This document shows, piece by piece, positions 1 to 8,780 of a DNA stretch of 64,000 bases (within the stretch, counting starts at the first letter, position 1; every line of letters starts with the position of its first letter). This DNA comes from Alphaproteobacteria bacterium (GTDB taxonomy: Bacteria; Pseudomonadota; Alphaproteobacteria; Caulobacterales; Maricaulaceae), in contig JAAEZM010000005.1 in the NCBI GenBank assembly GCA_018222865.1, forward strand, positions 29,514-93,513, given 5' to 3'. The notes under the pieces are model-generated. The model was not told the origin of the DNA, searched no databases, and worked only from the letters and a program-made list of their open reading frames with translations. Position numbers and translations under genes: made by a program.

Positions 1-776
1 GCGCCCACCTGGTCGATAAGGGCTTCCGCGATTTCCGCCGCTTCTCGGCGCTCAGCCTTAACGAGGAGTGTTTTTAACTCGCGGCCAGACTTCAAAACAT
101 CATCCGCATCAAACTGCACCGGGTTCTCACCATCGGATTTCGAGATCACCAGTTCGACATTCACGACGATGCGCATGGCGACGCGGCGAATGCGCTCTCC
201 GGAAACAGCGGCTTTCGCCTCTCTGATCCATTGACTTCCGCGGGACAACGCTTCGCGGTCGTGCTCAACCATCGCCTGAAGCAGGTTGGGCACCTCAATC
301 GATTGTGCGTTCGACGAGCGATCATTCACCTGTTTACGGCGGTCGGGGCCTATGTAGTCACTGGTGACGATAAATTCTTTGCGGGCCTTGATGAGCGTTC
401 GAACCCGCTCTTCTGCAAACATGGTGGAAAACGGCCGAACGATTAAATCATCGGCGCCGCATTCGATCGCGCGACGAATATGAACCGTATCGCGGCTCCA
501 AGTCGTCAGAAGAATAACGACGAACGGATTATTGCCGAGTTCTCCGCGACGGATTGCACGGACGACCTTAAAGACATCAGCATCCGTCGCACTGCTTTCA
601 GCGACCACCATTACCGGATTGCCTTCGGTCAACCCACCTTTGAGGTCTCGCAGGCTGGCGACGCAATCGATTTTGCGAAAACCGATCTCATGAAGCGCAT
701 AGCGTGTCGTGCGCTGGTTCGCGTGGACCGGATCAAACAACAGAACTGGTGCGCGGCTATAGTCGGTTTCGGCCAT
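1..776 (-). CDS. Degenerate receiver-domain (pseudo-response-regulator) protein, 3' end outside window
   Basis: I translated the minus strand from the ATG at 776. The frame stays open to the window edge, giving 258 residues with no stop. The first ~120 residues follow the CheY-like receiver fold: a first strand ending in FDP (D15), a third strand VMVVAES, a fourth strand VILLTTW with T91, and a GADDLIVRPF segment where the usual Lys is Arg (R114). At the phospho-acceptor position I see Glu (E60) rather than Asp, so classical phosphorylation looks unlikely. The rest is charged and probably helical, and I recognise no output domain. It lies 84 bp downstream of tpiA on the same strand. The fold is supported; partner and function are unknown, and the C-terminus is not visible. 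Confidence 0.8.
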   Translation of the reverse strand, partial: MAETDYSRAPVLLFDPVHANQRTTRYALHEIGFRKIDCVASLRDLKGGLTEGNPVMVVAESSATDADVFKVVRAIRRGELGNNPFVVILLTTWSRDTVHIRRAIECGADDLIVRPFSTMFAEERVRTLIKARKEFIVTSDYIGPDRRKQVNDRSSNAQSIEVPNLLQAMVEHDREALSRGSQWIREAKAAVSGERIRRVAMRIVVNVELVISKSDGENPVQFDADDVLKSGRELKTLLVKAERREAAEIAEALIDQVG

Positions 777-860
777 TCGGTTTCGGCTCTTTTTAGTGTT
801 CACCCAGATACTCAATCTCGGATGATGACCGAAAGAAGTTTCGAGCCCGTTACTCGCCGC

Positions 861-1583
861 TTAACCCAATGTATTTTTTATGATCTCAGCGAAGGATTGT
901 GCTTTGAGACTGGCACCACCGACGAGTGCCCCATCCACATCATCGAGCAGCATAAGAGCGTGACAATTGTCTGGCTTCACTGAACCACCGTACAAAATAC
1001 GCGTGGTTTCTCCGCGTGTTAGCCTAGATCTTATCTCGTCATGCATTTGAGCAATGTCTTCGAGTTCAGCGACCAAACCGGTTCCAATCGCCCAGACCGG
1101 TTCGTACGCAACAACATACTCGCCAGTCTTGGGCACCGAACCCGCAAGTTGGGCTGCGACGACCTCGACCGCCTGGCCGGCCTGTCTTTGTTCGAGTGTC
1201 TCACCCACGCAAATGATGGGTATCAGACCCGCCTCGATCGCTGCCTCTGCCTTTGACCGGATCATGGCGTCTGTTTCACCGTGATCTGCGCGGCGCTCCG
1301 AATGCCCCACGATAACATACTGCACACCTAGCACAGCAAGGAGCCTGGCTGAGACGTCCCCGGTGTGAGCGCCGCTTGATGCTCCGTGGCAATCCTGAGC
1401 CCCAATCACAATGAAAGACGTCTTCGCGGCTTCAATCGAGGCTGGCAGAAGTGGAAATGGCGGGCAGACGATGATCTCAGCATCCGGTGTCGACACCTGT
1501 TCCGGCAGGTTCGAAAAATAGCCCAGATCAGAGAGCTGGCCATTCATTTTCCAATTCCCTGCGATCAACATTCGCCGCGACAT
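861..1583 (-). CDS. tpiA: Triosephosphate isomerase
   Basis: Cytoplasmic enzyme interconverting dihydroxyacetone phosphate and glyceraldehyde 3-phosphate in glycolysis and gluconeogenesis. The 240-residue product starts at the ATG at 1583, which has a GGGGAGAG Shine-Dalgarno about 6 nt upstream. A frame start 36 nt further out adds residues the family does not have. Catalytic residues are all present: K12 in NWKMN, H94 in VGHSERR and E161 in YEPVWAIGTG. The phosphate-binding YGGSVKP motif is near the C-terminus. The length is slightly below the usual ~250. The gene is divergent from the PpiD-like gene, with a 166-bp region between them that should carry promoters for both. Confidence 0.97.
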   Translation of the reverse strand: MSRRMLIAGNWKMNGQLSDLGYFSNLPEQVSTPDAEIIVCPPFPLLPASIEAAKTSFIVIGAQDCHGASSGAHTGDVSARLLAVLGVQYVIVGHSERRADHGETDAMIRSKAEAAIEAGLIPIICVGETLEQRQAGQAVEVVAAQLAGSVPKTGEYVVAYEPVWAIGTGLVAELEDIAQMHDEIRSRLTRGETTRILYGGSVKPDNCHALMLLDDVDGALVGGASLKAQSFAEIIKNTLG

Positions 1584-1749
1584 AGACGTCTCTCCCCAGA
1601 GCATTTCGAGTGTCCGCAAGGCTTAGAGTGCAATGGGTTAGTGTGCAATGGGGCCTGTGTGAGCGGAATTACAGCCACCGGCGCTTGTGTAGCTGAATCA
1701 CGCCCGCTACCTTCCGCTCGACATTCACCAGCCTGCTTTGTTCTCGATC

Positions 1750-3693
1750 ATGATCACCTTATTCCGGAATTTCGCGAAATCGCCCTTCGCCTACGTCATC
1801 ATCGGCCTCTTGGTCGCGGCCTTTGCCTTTTATGGCGTTGGCGGGATTTTCACCGGAAGCGGCACCGCAGTTGCCATTGTCGGCAAGGAACAGGTCAGCG
1901 TGACCGAGCTTCGCGGCGCCTATGAGCGCGAAATCTCGATGCTGCAGGAACAATATCCCGATTTCACCCGTGAACAGGCCACAGAATTCGGGCTTGGTGA
2001 CCAGGTCCTTCAGCGCCTCATCTCCGAGGCTGCCTTTTCGTCGAAATCCCAGGAGCTCGGCTTGGCCGTGTCCGACGATACGCTGGTCAATTCTGCAGCT
2101 CAGATTCCGGCTTTCCGCAATCCGATCACCGGTCAGTATGATTTCAACACGATGCGCGAAATCCTGCAGCTGAACGGATATACGGTGGATCAGTTCCAGA
2201 GTGAGCATCGAGGCAATCTTCTTCGAGCGCAGTTGACCGCGGCGATCGGCACGGGTGTGAACGCTCCAGACGCCATCACTCAGACCCGTTTCACCGTCAG
2301 TGGTGAGCAGCGCTCGCTGCGCGGCCTCTTCATCGACGCCAATGCGGCTCAAGACGTTGAAGCCCCTGATGAAGAAACGTTGCGCGCCTTTATCGAAAGC
2401 AATCGCGGCGCAACTGACCCGCAAACCGGACTGCCCATCTTCCTCGCGCCTGAAATGCGTGCCATCTCCCTGGTTCGCTTCCAGCTGGAAGACTTCCTCC
2501 GGGATGTTGAAGTCGATGAGGCGCCGCTCCGCGAGTTTTACGAATTCCAGCTTGAAAGCGGTCAGATCGGTACGCCGGCTCAGCGCACTTTCTCGCAGGT
2601 CAATGTGAACGATGAGGCCACAGCGAATGCCATTGTCGCGCGCATTGCCGGCGGTGAGGCTCTCGCTGACATTGCAGACGAGCTGGGCTTGGGCGCTCCT
2701 TTTGCACAGGATGACGTCCAGCTCTATGAAGTGCCCGACGAGGGTCTCGGCAATGCCGTCTTCGAAGCGGCTGTCGGCGACAGCTTCGCCGTCGAAGGAA
2801 CTTTTGGCTGGTATGCGGTCGATGTCACCGGCGGTATTGAGGCCGACCTTCCCAGTTTTGAAGAGCAATTGCCGGAGCTGCGAGAAGCAGCAGCGCGGGA
2901 TGAAGCCCTCAACGCGCTTTATGATCGCGTCGGAGCTTTTACGGATGCTCGTGATGCGGGCGCCACGCTCGAGGATGCGGCCCAGCAGGCTGGCACACCG
3001 ATCGAGATTTTTGCGGCCATGGACCGATTTGGCCGCGATATGAGCCTGGAAATCGACTTTACGCGCTATGCCAGTCTTGGGCCAGAGATCCTGCCGTTTG
3101 CCTTTGAACAATTTGAAGGCATCGAATCAGAACTCGAGCAGTTCAACGAGACCGACTTCTTCGTGCTCCGGGTAGACGAGGTTGTAGAAGAGCAATTGCG
3201 ACCCTTCGAGGATGTAAGCGATATCGCAGCAGGCTATTGGCGCGCCGAACGTGTCGATGCTCAACTCGATGAGCTCGCCGATGAGGCGCTGGCCCAGCTA
3301 CAGGCCGGCGAGAATATGGATGTCGTCGCCCTAACCTCTGGCGGGCGCGTCGAAGTCGCAACGCTGAGCCGCGAGCAAACTGCCGGATTATTCAGCCAGG
3401 CGGTCGTCGGTCAGGCTTTCAACCAAAATGTAGGTGAGTTTGGCCTCGTAGTCGGTACCGGCACTGGCGTTAAAGCGATTGTGGTTGTCGATGAGGTGAT
3501 GATCCCGGATCTCGACAGCGCTGATGCAGCTTCCCTCGCGACCTTCAGCGAGGAAATCGATAATGCGATTTCGACGGATATCCTTCTCGCGGCACAAAAT
3601 GCGCTCTACGCGGAATACGGTTTGAATGATGGCGGTGTGGATCCGCGGCTGCGTGCCTTGGCGCTCGGTGAAAGCGATCAGACCTTTCAATGA
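1750..3693 (+). CDS. PpiD/SurA-like peptidyl-prolyl isomerase-type chaperone
   Basis: Membrane-anchored periplasmic folding factor, 647 residues, close to PpiD length (~620). One N-terminal membrane helix (about residues 10-32) is followed by a SurA-type N-terminal chaperone segment with the EITQ-like pattern TVLEQ replaced by LRGAYEREISMLQEQ. A diverged parvulin-like region lies around residues 270-365, starting near TPAQRTFSQV. I do not see the full set of conserved rotamase residues, so isomerase activity is uncertain. I take the ATG at 1750; a TTG at 1738 is the only other option and neither has a clear Shine-Dalgarno. The stop overlaps the start of trpE (ATGATGA), so the two genes are translationally coupled. 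The family call is solid; catalytic status is inference. Confidence 0.88.
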   Translation: MITLFRNFAKSPFAYVIIGLLVAAFAFYGVGGIFTGSGTAVAIVGKEQVSVTELRGAYEREISMLQEQYPDFTREQATEFGLGDQVLQRLISEAAFSSKSQELGLAVSDDTLVNSAAQIPAFRNPITGQYDFNTMREILQLNGYTVDQFQSEHRGNLLRAQLTAAIGTGVNAPDAITQTRFTVSGEQRSLRGLFIDANAAQDVEAPDEETLRAFIESNRGATDPQTGLPIFLAPEMRAISLVRFQLEDFLRDVEVDEAPLREFYEFQLESGQIGTPAQRTFSQVNVNDEATANAIVARIAGGEALADIADELGLGAPFAQDDVQLYEVPDEGLGNAVFEAAVGDSFAVEGTFGWYAVDVTGGIEADLPSFEEQLPELREAAARDEALNALYDRVGAFTDARDAGATLEDAAQQAGTPIEIFAAMDRFGRDMSLEIDFTRYASLGPEILPFAFEQFEGIESELEQFNETDFFVLRVDEVVEEQLRPFEDVSDIAAGYWRAERVDAQLDELADEALAQLQAGENMDVVALTSGGRVEVATLSREQTAGLFSQAVVGQAFNQNVGEFGLVVGTGTGVKAIVVVDEVMIPDLDSADAASLATFSEEIDNAISTDILLAAQNALYAEYGLNDGGVDPRLRALALGESDQTFQ

Positions 3694-5186
3694 TGACACC
3701 AGCACGCATTGAACCAGGCTTCGACAAAGTCGAGGCGGCCTTTGCGCGCGGCGAAACGGTTGTTCTGACAGCCCGTCAGCCTGATGATCTTTTGACGCCG
3801 GTTGGCGCCTATCTTTCACTCGCCGGCACAGATCCGAACACGTTCCTGCTCGAATCCGTCGAAGGCGGATCCTTCCGCGGGCGTTATTCGGCGATCGGCT
3901 TGGATCCAGATCTGATTTGGCGTTGCCAGAACGGTCAGGTCGAGGAAGCGCGCGGGACTGATGTCGCCACCCGCAATTTCAAACCCGTTGATGGCGCTCC
4001 CATGGACGCGCTGCGAGCCGTGATCGAGGATGCGCGCTGCCCCCTACCGCCAGGCGCCCCGTCTATTGCGTCCGGTCTGTTTGGGTATTTGGGCTATGAC
4101 ATGGTGCGTTATCTGGAGACGCTTCCAGAGCATGCCCAAGCTGAACCGCTTGACCTGCCCGAAGCAGTGTTGATCCGGCCGCGTCTGATGGTTGTTTTCG
4201 ATGCCCTCACGCAGGAAATCCAAATTTACTGCCCGATCCGTCCCGGTGAGTATTCAGCACGCGAAGCCTATGATGCCGCGCGCGAGCGTATGGAGGCAGC
4301 CCTTCAGGCCTTGCGCCGCCCTGCGCCTGTGCTCACACCGCCAGAGGGTGAATTGGGCCAGATCCAGTCAAACCGCACACCGGAGAATTACGGTGAAGCC
4401 GTCAATCAGGCTCGCGACTACATTCGTGCGGGAGATGCGTTTCAGATCGTCCCGAGCCAACGCTTCAGCGCAGACTATCCCGCCGATCCGTTTTGGCTCT
4501 ATCGCACGCTGAGGCGATTAAACCCGTCGCCTTTCCTGTTTTTCTTCCGCCTGGACGATCTCGCTATCGCAGGCTCCAGCCCTGAAATCCTGGTTCGGCT
4601 GCGTGATGGTGTCGCCACAATCCGGCCGATCGCTGGCACACGAAAGCGCGGCGCAACACCAGCAGAAGATGACGCGCTGGAAGCGGATTTGTTGTCAGAC
4701 CCGAAAGAACGCTCAGAACACTTGATGCTGCTGGACCTCGGTCGCAATGATGTCGGGCGTATATCCAAGCCTGGATCGGTGCGGATAACATCGCGGGAAA
4801 ATGTCGAGCGATATTCTCATGTAATGCACATCGTCTCGAATGTTGAAGGTGATCTCGCCGACGGTGAAGATGCGGTCTCGGCCTTGTTTGCCGGTTTTCC
4901 GGCCGGAACGGTTTCTGGTGCACCGAAAGTGCGGGCCATGGAAATCATTGACGAGCTCGAACCGCACCGGCGCGGGGTCTATGCAGGGGCGGTCGGGTAT
5001 TTCTCCGCCGATGGCGGTATGGATACGTGTATTGCCCTGCGTACTGCTGTCATCAAAGACGGCCGCATGCATGTTCAAGCCGGTGCTGGAGTGGTTCTGG
5101 ACAGTGACCCCGTGGCCGAGCATGAGGAATGCGTCAACAAGGCCGCAGCACTTTTCCGGGCCGCAGAAGCATCCCTGGAAAATTAA
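3690..5186 (+). CDS. trpE: Anthranilate synthase component I
   Basis: Converts chorismate to anthranilate using ammonia delivered by TrpG, the first step of tryptophan synthesis. It is 498 residues, standard for the family. The N-terminal regulatory domain carries the LLES tryptophan-binding motif (residues 53-56), implying feedback inhibition. The C-terminal chorismate-binding domain shows FQIVPSQRF, RPIAGTRKRG, LLDLGRNDVGR and TVSGAPKVRAMEII. The ATG at 3690 overlaps the stop of the preceding chaperone gene, so trpE shares its transcript. The partner genes trpGDC lie 1.1 kb downstream, beyond an opposite-strand gene, and must have their own promoter. Confidence 0.97.
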   Translation: MMTPARIEPGFDKVEAAFARGETVVLTARQPDDLLTPVGAYLSLAGTDPNTFLLESVEGGSFRGRYSAIGLDPDLIWRCQNGQVEEARGTDVATRNFKPVDGAPMDALRAVIEDARCPLPPGAPSIASGLFGYLGYDMVRYLETLPEHAQAEPLDLPEAVLIRPRLMVVFDALTQEIQIYCPIRPGEYSAREAYDAARERMEAALQALRRPAPVLTPPEGELGQIQSNRTPENYGEAVNQARDYIRAGDAFQIVPSQRFSADYPADPFWLYRTLRRLNPSPFLFFFRLDDLAIAGSSPEILVRLRDGVATIRPIAGTRKRGATPAEDDALEADLLSDPKERSEHLMLLDLGRNDVGRISKPGSVRITSRENVERYSHVMHIVSNVEGDLADGEDAVSALFAGFPAGTVSGAPKVRAMEIIDELEPHRRGVYAGAVGYFSADGGMDTCIALRTAVIKDGRMHVQAGAGVVLDSDPVAEHEECVNKAAALFRAAEASLEN

Positions 5187-5204
5187 ATCCGGGCGGATCC
5201 AGCC

Positions 5205-6218
5205 TCAGCGCGCCAAAGATGCTTCGATCTGCGGGTTTGGCTCGGCTTCAAGATGCGCCGCCAGCGCGCTGATCGTCACGAACTGCACCCCGCGCGCCTG
5301 AGCTTCATCGATCCAGCTGCTCAACGCCTCCAGCGTCGCGTCGTGCGGATGGCCTATGGCGATTGACCAGCCTCTAAGCTCGGCCAAACGCTCAGCATCC
5401 TCTAGGCGTGAAGCGATGACGGTGGGATCGACGACATGATCCAGAAAGATATCTCGCTCTAGCGCAATCAGGCCCAATCCACGCGCAACAGCGGCACCGC
5501 GGCTGTCACCCGTCGTCATGGAGTCCAGATAAAGCGGGATCTCATCTCGCACCGCATTCAAGGCAACGCGCATGGCCCGCGGGTCCTGAGTAAACCGGCT
5601 GCCCATATGATTGTTAAGACCAACCGCTCCGGGGACACGCGCAAGGGCCCAACGTGCGCGAGCCGCGATATCGCTATCGGACAAGGCAAGCTGAAGCGCA
5701 TTCGGACCAGGATCTGCCAAGCCGAGCGGTTCCATCGGCAGATGGACGATGACGTCATGGCCTTGAATACTGGCGTGATGCGCTGTTTCCGCGGCCCCGC
5801 TCGCATAGGGCAAGATCGCCATGGTCAGTGGAACTTCTAGCGCGGCTACCCTCTGGGCCACGTCCAGATCAAAGCCCAAATCATCGATCACCAGGGCGAT
5901 AATCGGCGCGCGGCGATCAAGTCTAGCATCGCTCGCCGCGGGATTGCTGGACGACGCGCTCTGAGCCGCGCGCGGGCGCGCTTCAGCCGGCGAAGTGACC
6001 TCAGAGGCTGTAATGATAGCGCGGGTTGTCGGCCCCGACGAGGTGGAAGCAGCGACAGGCTGAAGCAAAACTTGATCTGGCAGGGCCAGAGGGGCTGTCG
6101 CATCTGCAAAGGAAAAGACAATCGCGCCGAGACCATAAGCTGCCGCCGCGATGACACTGGCCAGAGCAGGCGTCGCGGAGCGCATAACGCGCGAGAGCGG
6201 ATTCGGCTTGCGATTCAT
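5205..6218 (-). CDS. Divergent polysaccharide deacetylase family protein (YibQ-like)
   Basis: This 337-residue protein has one N-terminal membrane segment (about residues 15-35), a low-complexity Ala/Ser-rich linker and a divergent polysaccharide deacetylase domain starting near ALVIDDLGFD. Family hallmarks include LTMAILPY, DVIVHLPMEP, GLNNHMGSRFT and AIGHPHDATLEAL. The family is thought to act on envelope glycans in the periplasm; the substrate is not known. I place the start at the ATG at 6218. A longer frame reaches 6338 but would overrun trpG and its ribosome binding site. The gene lies antisense between trpE and trpG, converging on trpE and diverging from trpG. A CtrA-like site lies 24 bp upstream of its start. 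Confidence 0.9.
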   Translation of the reverse strand: MNRKPNPLSRVMRSATPALASVIAAAAYGLGAIVFSFADATAPLALPDQVLLQPVAASTSSGPTTRAIITASEVTSPAEARPRAAQSASSSNPAASDARLDRRAPIIALVIDDLGFDLDVAQRVAALEVPLTMAILPYASGAAETAHHASIQGHDVIVHLPMEPLGLADPGPNALQLALSDSDIAARARWALARVPGAVGLNNHMGSRFTQDPRAMRVALNAVRDEIPLYLDSMTTGDSRGAAVARGLGLIALERDIFLDHVVDPTVIASRLEDAERLAELRGWSIAIGHPHDATLEALSSWIDEAQARGVQFVTISALAAHLEAEPNPQIEASLAR

Positions 6219-6241
6219 GCCCTGACAAGGCGGGGAGTCGG

Positions 6242-6256
6242 TTAAACGGGCGTTAA
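6242..6256. promoter_or_regulatory. CtrA-like binding site TTAA-N7-TTAA
   Basis: Two TTAA half-sites (6242-6245 and 6253-6256) are separated by exactly seven bases. This is the binding motif of the cell-cycle regulator CtrA in Caulobacterales and relatives. It lies in the 100-bp divergent region, 24 bp upstream of the deacetylase start and 63 bp upstream of trpG. The match is seen directly. Occupancy by CtrA is inference, and a chance match in a 64-kb window is possible, though less likely in so short an intergenic region. Confidence 0.5.
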
Positions 6257-6269
6257 ACTGAAATCCGGA

Positions 6270-6298
6270 TTGGCCTAATTCACTAAACCGCTTAGCTT
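6270..6298 (+). promoter_or_regulatory. Candidate promoter for trpGDC
   Basis: TTGGCC (6270-6275) and TAGCTT (6293-6298) are separated by 17 bp and point toward trpG. The antisense deacetylase gene separates trpGDC from trpE, so an independent promoter is required here. The inferred transcript would start near 6305, inside the left arm of the trpG hairpin, so either the true start is a little upstream or this assignment is wrong. Confidence 0.4.
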
Positions 6299-6317
6299 GC
6301 GCAGCAGGAGGCTGCGC
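6299..6317 (+). promoter_or_regulatory. Hairpin presenting the trpG ribosome binding site in its loop
   Basis: GCGCAGC (6299-6305) and GCTGCGC (6311-6317) form a perfect 7-bp stem whose loop AGGAG is the Shine-Dalgarno core, ending one base before the trpG ATG. If transcribed in full, it would modulate translation initiation. The inverted repeat is seen directly; its effect is inferred. Confidence 0.55.
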
Positions 6318-6318
6318 C

Positions 6319-6909
6319 ATGCTTTTAATGATAGACAATTACGACAGCTTCACCTTCAACCTGGTGCATTATTTCCAGGAATTGGGGTGTGAGCTGGCCG
6401 TGCACCGCAATGACGCGCTTACCGTCGAGGGCGCACTTAGCCTCAATCCTGAAGCCATCATAATCTCTCCGGGCCCTTGCGATCCCGACCGTGCCGGGAT
6501 CTGCCTCGATCTGATTGCTCAATCCCCACAAGACCTGCCCATCCTTGGCGTCTGCCTGGGGCATCAGTCCATCGGCCAGGTTTTTGGTGGGGAAGTCATA
6601 GCGGCCAAAGAGATCATGCACGGCAAGACCAGCCCGATCGTCCATGACGGGACGGGCGTCTTTGCGGGCCTGCCCTCCCCGTTTGAAGCAACGCGTTATC
6701 ACAGCCTGGCGATCCGGCCGGAAAGCCTGCCTGCGACCCTGATCGCCAACGCCCATACTGCGGATGGCGAGATTATGGGCGTAAGGCATAAAGAGCGTCC
6801 TATACATGGCGTGCAATTCCACCCCGAATCCATCGCTTCGGAGCACGGTCATGCTTTGCTGAAGAACTTTCTGGACATCGCCCGACCGAGCACTGCCAAA
6901 GCAGCCTGA
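6319..6909 (+). CDS. trpG: Anthranilate synthase component II (glutamine amidotransferase)
   Basis: Hydrolyses glutamine and channels ammonia to TrpE. It is 196 residues, the normal single-domain length. The triad of class I amidotransferases is present: Cys79 in GVCLGHQ, and His and Glu in FHPESI near residue 168. The N-terminus MLLMIDNYDSFTFNL is typical. An AGGAGG Shine-Dalgarno lies in a hairpin directly before the start. It heads trpGDC, with trpD 26 bp downstream. The same sequence pattern also fits PabA (folate synthesis), so a dual role is possible, but the operon context favours tryptophan. Confidence 0.96.
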   Translation: MLLMIDNYDSFTFNLVHYFQELGCELAVHRNDALTVEGALSLNPEAIIISPGPCDPDRAGICLDLIAQSPQDLPILGVCLGHQSIGQVFGGEVIAAKEIMHGKTSPIVHDGTGVFAGLPSPFEATRYHSLAIRPESLPATLIANAHTADGEIMGVRHKERPIHGVQFHPESIASEHGHALLKNFLDIARPSTAKAA

Positions 6910-6935
6910 TTACCCTTCGACACGAACGCCTGATC

Positions 6936-7955
6936 ATGACCGAACTTGCCGATTGCCTACTCGCCCTCAGTCAAGGGCAGCGCCCCTCCACGGCCCAGAT
7001 TGAAGGAGCTTTCGATCAGCTCATGCAAGGGGATGGGACGGATGCAGCTATTGGCGGTTTCCTGATGGGCCTTGCAGCGCTGGGGGAAACGCCCTCGGAC
7101 ATCGCTGCGGGTGCCCGGGTCATGAGGAGCCGTATGACGCGCATCAACGCGCCTGATGGCGCGATTGATACATGCGGCACAGGCGGTGATGGCAAGGGGG
7201 CATATAACATCTCGACCGCATCGGCGATTGTCGCGGCGGGCGCAGGAGCCAAGGTTGCCAAGCATGGCAATCGCGCTGCCTCATCAAAATCAGGCTCGTC
7301 TGACGTGCTTGGCGCTTTGGGTATCGCGCTGGAAGCCACCCCGGAGCAGGTTGAGCGCTCCTTGCAGGAGGCCGGTGCAGGCTTTTTGTTCGCGCCCTCG
7401 CACCACTCGGCGGTGCGTCATGTCGCCAGCGCTCGCAAGGGGCTTGGCGTTCGAACCCTGTTCAACCTATTGGGTCCACTGGCCAATCCCGCCGGCGTGA
7501 AACGCCAACTTCTCGGTGTTTACTCGCGCCGCTGGCTGGTGCCGATGGCGCAAGCCCTTCGCGACCTCGGGTGCGAGCGGGCCTGGGTGATGTGTGGTTC
7601 TGACGGCATGGACGAAATCACCACGACCGGGGACACCTATCTGGCCGAGCTCAAGGATGGCGAGATCACCGAGTTCACGCTGAACCCGGCGGATTTCGGC
7701 ATCGCGCTGGCCAGCGAAGAAGCCCTCAAAGGCGGCGATCCAGAACACAATGCCCAGGCCATTCGCGATCTTTTGGGCGGAGCCAAAGGGGCGTTCCGGG
7801 ATATTGTCCTGATGAATGCAGGGGCGGCCCTGGTGATCGCGGATCAGGCGGGGTCCCTGGAGGAAGGCATCGAAAAAGCCCGCGCCTCCATCGACTCCGG
7901 CGCAGCAGCCCATACGCTTGAACGCATGATCGCCATTTCAAAGGGAGAGGCCTGA
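6936..7955 (+). CDS. trpD: Anthranilate phosphoribosyltransferase
   Basis: Transfers the phosphoribosyl group of PRPP to anthranilate, the second step of tryptophan synthesis. It is 339 residues, typical. The glycine-rich PRPP/Mg site DTCGTGGDG is followed by NISTASA and [15 protein letters not shown], all hallmarks of the family. The LGPLANPAG motif is also present. It starts 26 bp after trpG, and its TGA shares one base with the trpC ATG, so translation of trpC is probably coupled to it. Confidence 0.97.
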   Translation: MTELADCLLALSQGQRPSTAQIEGAFDQLMQGDGTDAAIGGFLMGLAALGETPSDIAAGARVMRSRMTRINAPDGAIDTCGTGGDGKGAYNISTASAIVAAGAGAKVAKHGNRAASSKSGSSDVLGALGIALEATPEQVERSLQEAGAGFLFAPSHHSAVRHVASARKGLGVRTLFNLLGPLANPAGVKRQLLGVYSRRWLVPMAQALRDLGCERAWVMCGSDGMDEITTTGDTYLAELKDGEITEFTLNPADFGIALASEEALKGGDPEHNAQAIRDLLGGAKGAFRDIVLMNAGAALVIADQAGSLEEGIEKARASIDSGAAAHTLERMIAISKGEA

Positions 7956-8770
7956 TGAGCCCGAATCTGCCCGACGCCCTCGCCCGGATCACCGCCTACA
8001 AGCTCGAACACATCGAGGCGTGCAAGCAATCGCTCTCCTTTGCTGAAGTCAGCGCCCGGGCCCGCGATGTTGACCCGGTCCGCGGGTTCGAAGCGGCACT
8101 CAAGCGCGATGCGAGCCGGTTTGGACAAGGCCTCATCGCGGAAGTGAAAAAGGCCAGCCCGTCGAAAGGTCTGATCCGCGAAGACTTCAATCCGCCGGAT
8201 CTTGCCTCGGCCTATGAGCGCGGTGGCGCGACCTGTTTGTCCGTCCTAACGGACGGACCCAGCTTCCAGGGCGATGACAGCTATCTGGCTGCGGCACGAA
8301 ATGCGACCAAGCTCCCGGCCCTGCGCAAGGACTTTCTCTACGACATTTATCAAGTCGCAGAGGCTCGAATGCTGGGGGCAGATGCGATCTTGATAATCCT
8401 GGCAGCTGTCGCGGATGACACGGCGAAAGCGCTTATGGAAGAAGCGCGAAATTGGTCTTTAGATGTCTTGATGGAGGTCCATGACGCGCCAGAAATGGAA
8501 CGCGCCATTGCCCTCGATGCGAACCTGATTGGGGTCAATAATCGCAATCTCAAAACCTTTGAGACCAGCCTCGAAACATTCGAAACCCTTGCGCCCATGG
8601 TTCCGAGTGATCGGCTGCTGGTTGCCGAAAGCGGTATATTCTCACCTGAAGACGTGGCCCGCTTGGGCGAAGCAGGTGCCCAGGCGCTGCTTGTCGGCGA
8701 AAGCCTGATGCGTCAAGCCGATGTCGAAACGGCGACACGTCAGCTCCTGACAGGACGGACCCGCGCTTGA
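7955..8770 (+). CDS. trpC: Indole-3-glycerol-phosphate synthase
   Basis: Cyclises carboxyphenylaminodeoxyribulose phosphate to indole-3-glycerol phosphate. It is 271 residues, a monofunctional TrpC without a fused TrpF domain. TIM-barrel motifs include [10 protein letters not shown] (catalytic Lys and Glu), [22 protein letters not shown] and LVAESGI. It is the last gene of trpGDC. Its stop lies only 10 bp before the LexA box of lexA. In several alphaproteobacteria moaC and moeA separate trpC from lexA; here they are absent. Confidence 0.97.
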   Translation: MSPNLPDALARITAYKLEHIEACKQSLSFAEVSARARDVDPVRGFEAALKRDASRFGQGLIAEVKKASPSKGLIREDFNPPDLASAYERGGATCLSVLTDGPSFQGDDSYLAAARNATKLPALRKDFLYDIYQVAEARMLGADAILIILAAVADDTAKALMEEARNWSLDVLMEVHDAPEMERAIALDANLIGVNNRNLKTFETSLETFETLAPMVPSDRLLVAESGIFSPEDVARLGEAGAQALLVGESLMRQADVETATRQLLTGRTRA

Positions 8771-8780
8771 CGCTCGAGTA

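Noticed and set aside
1759..3111. 450-codon open frame on the minus strand
   Set aside because: It lies antisense to the PpiD-like gene, has no recognisable motif and no ribosome binding site, and arises from codon bias in the real gene.
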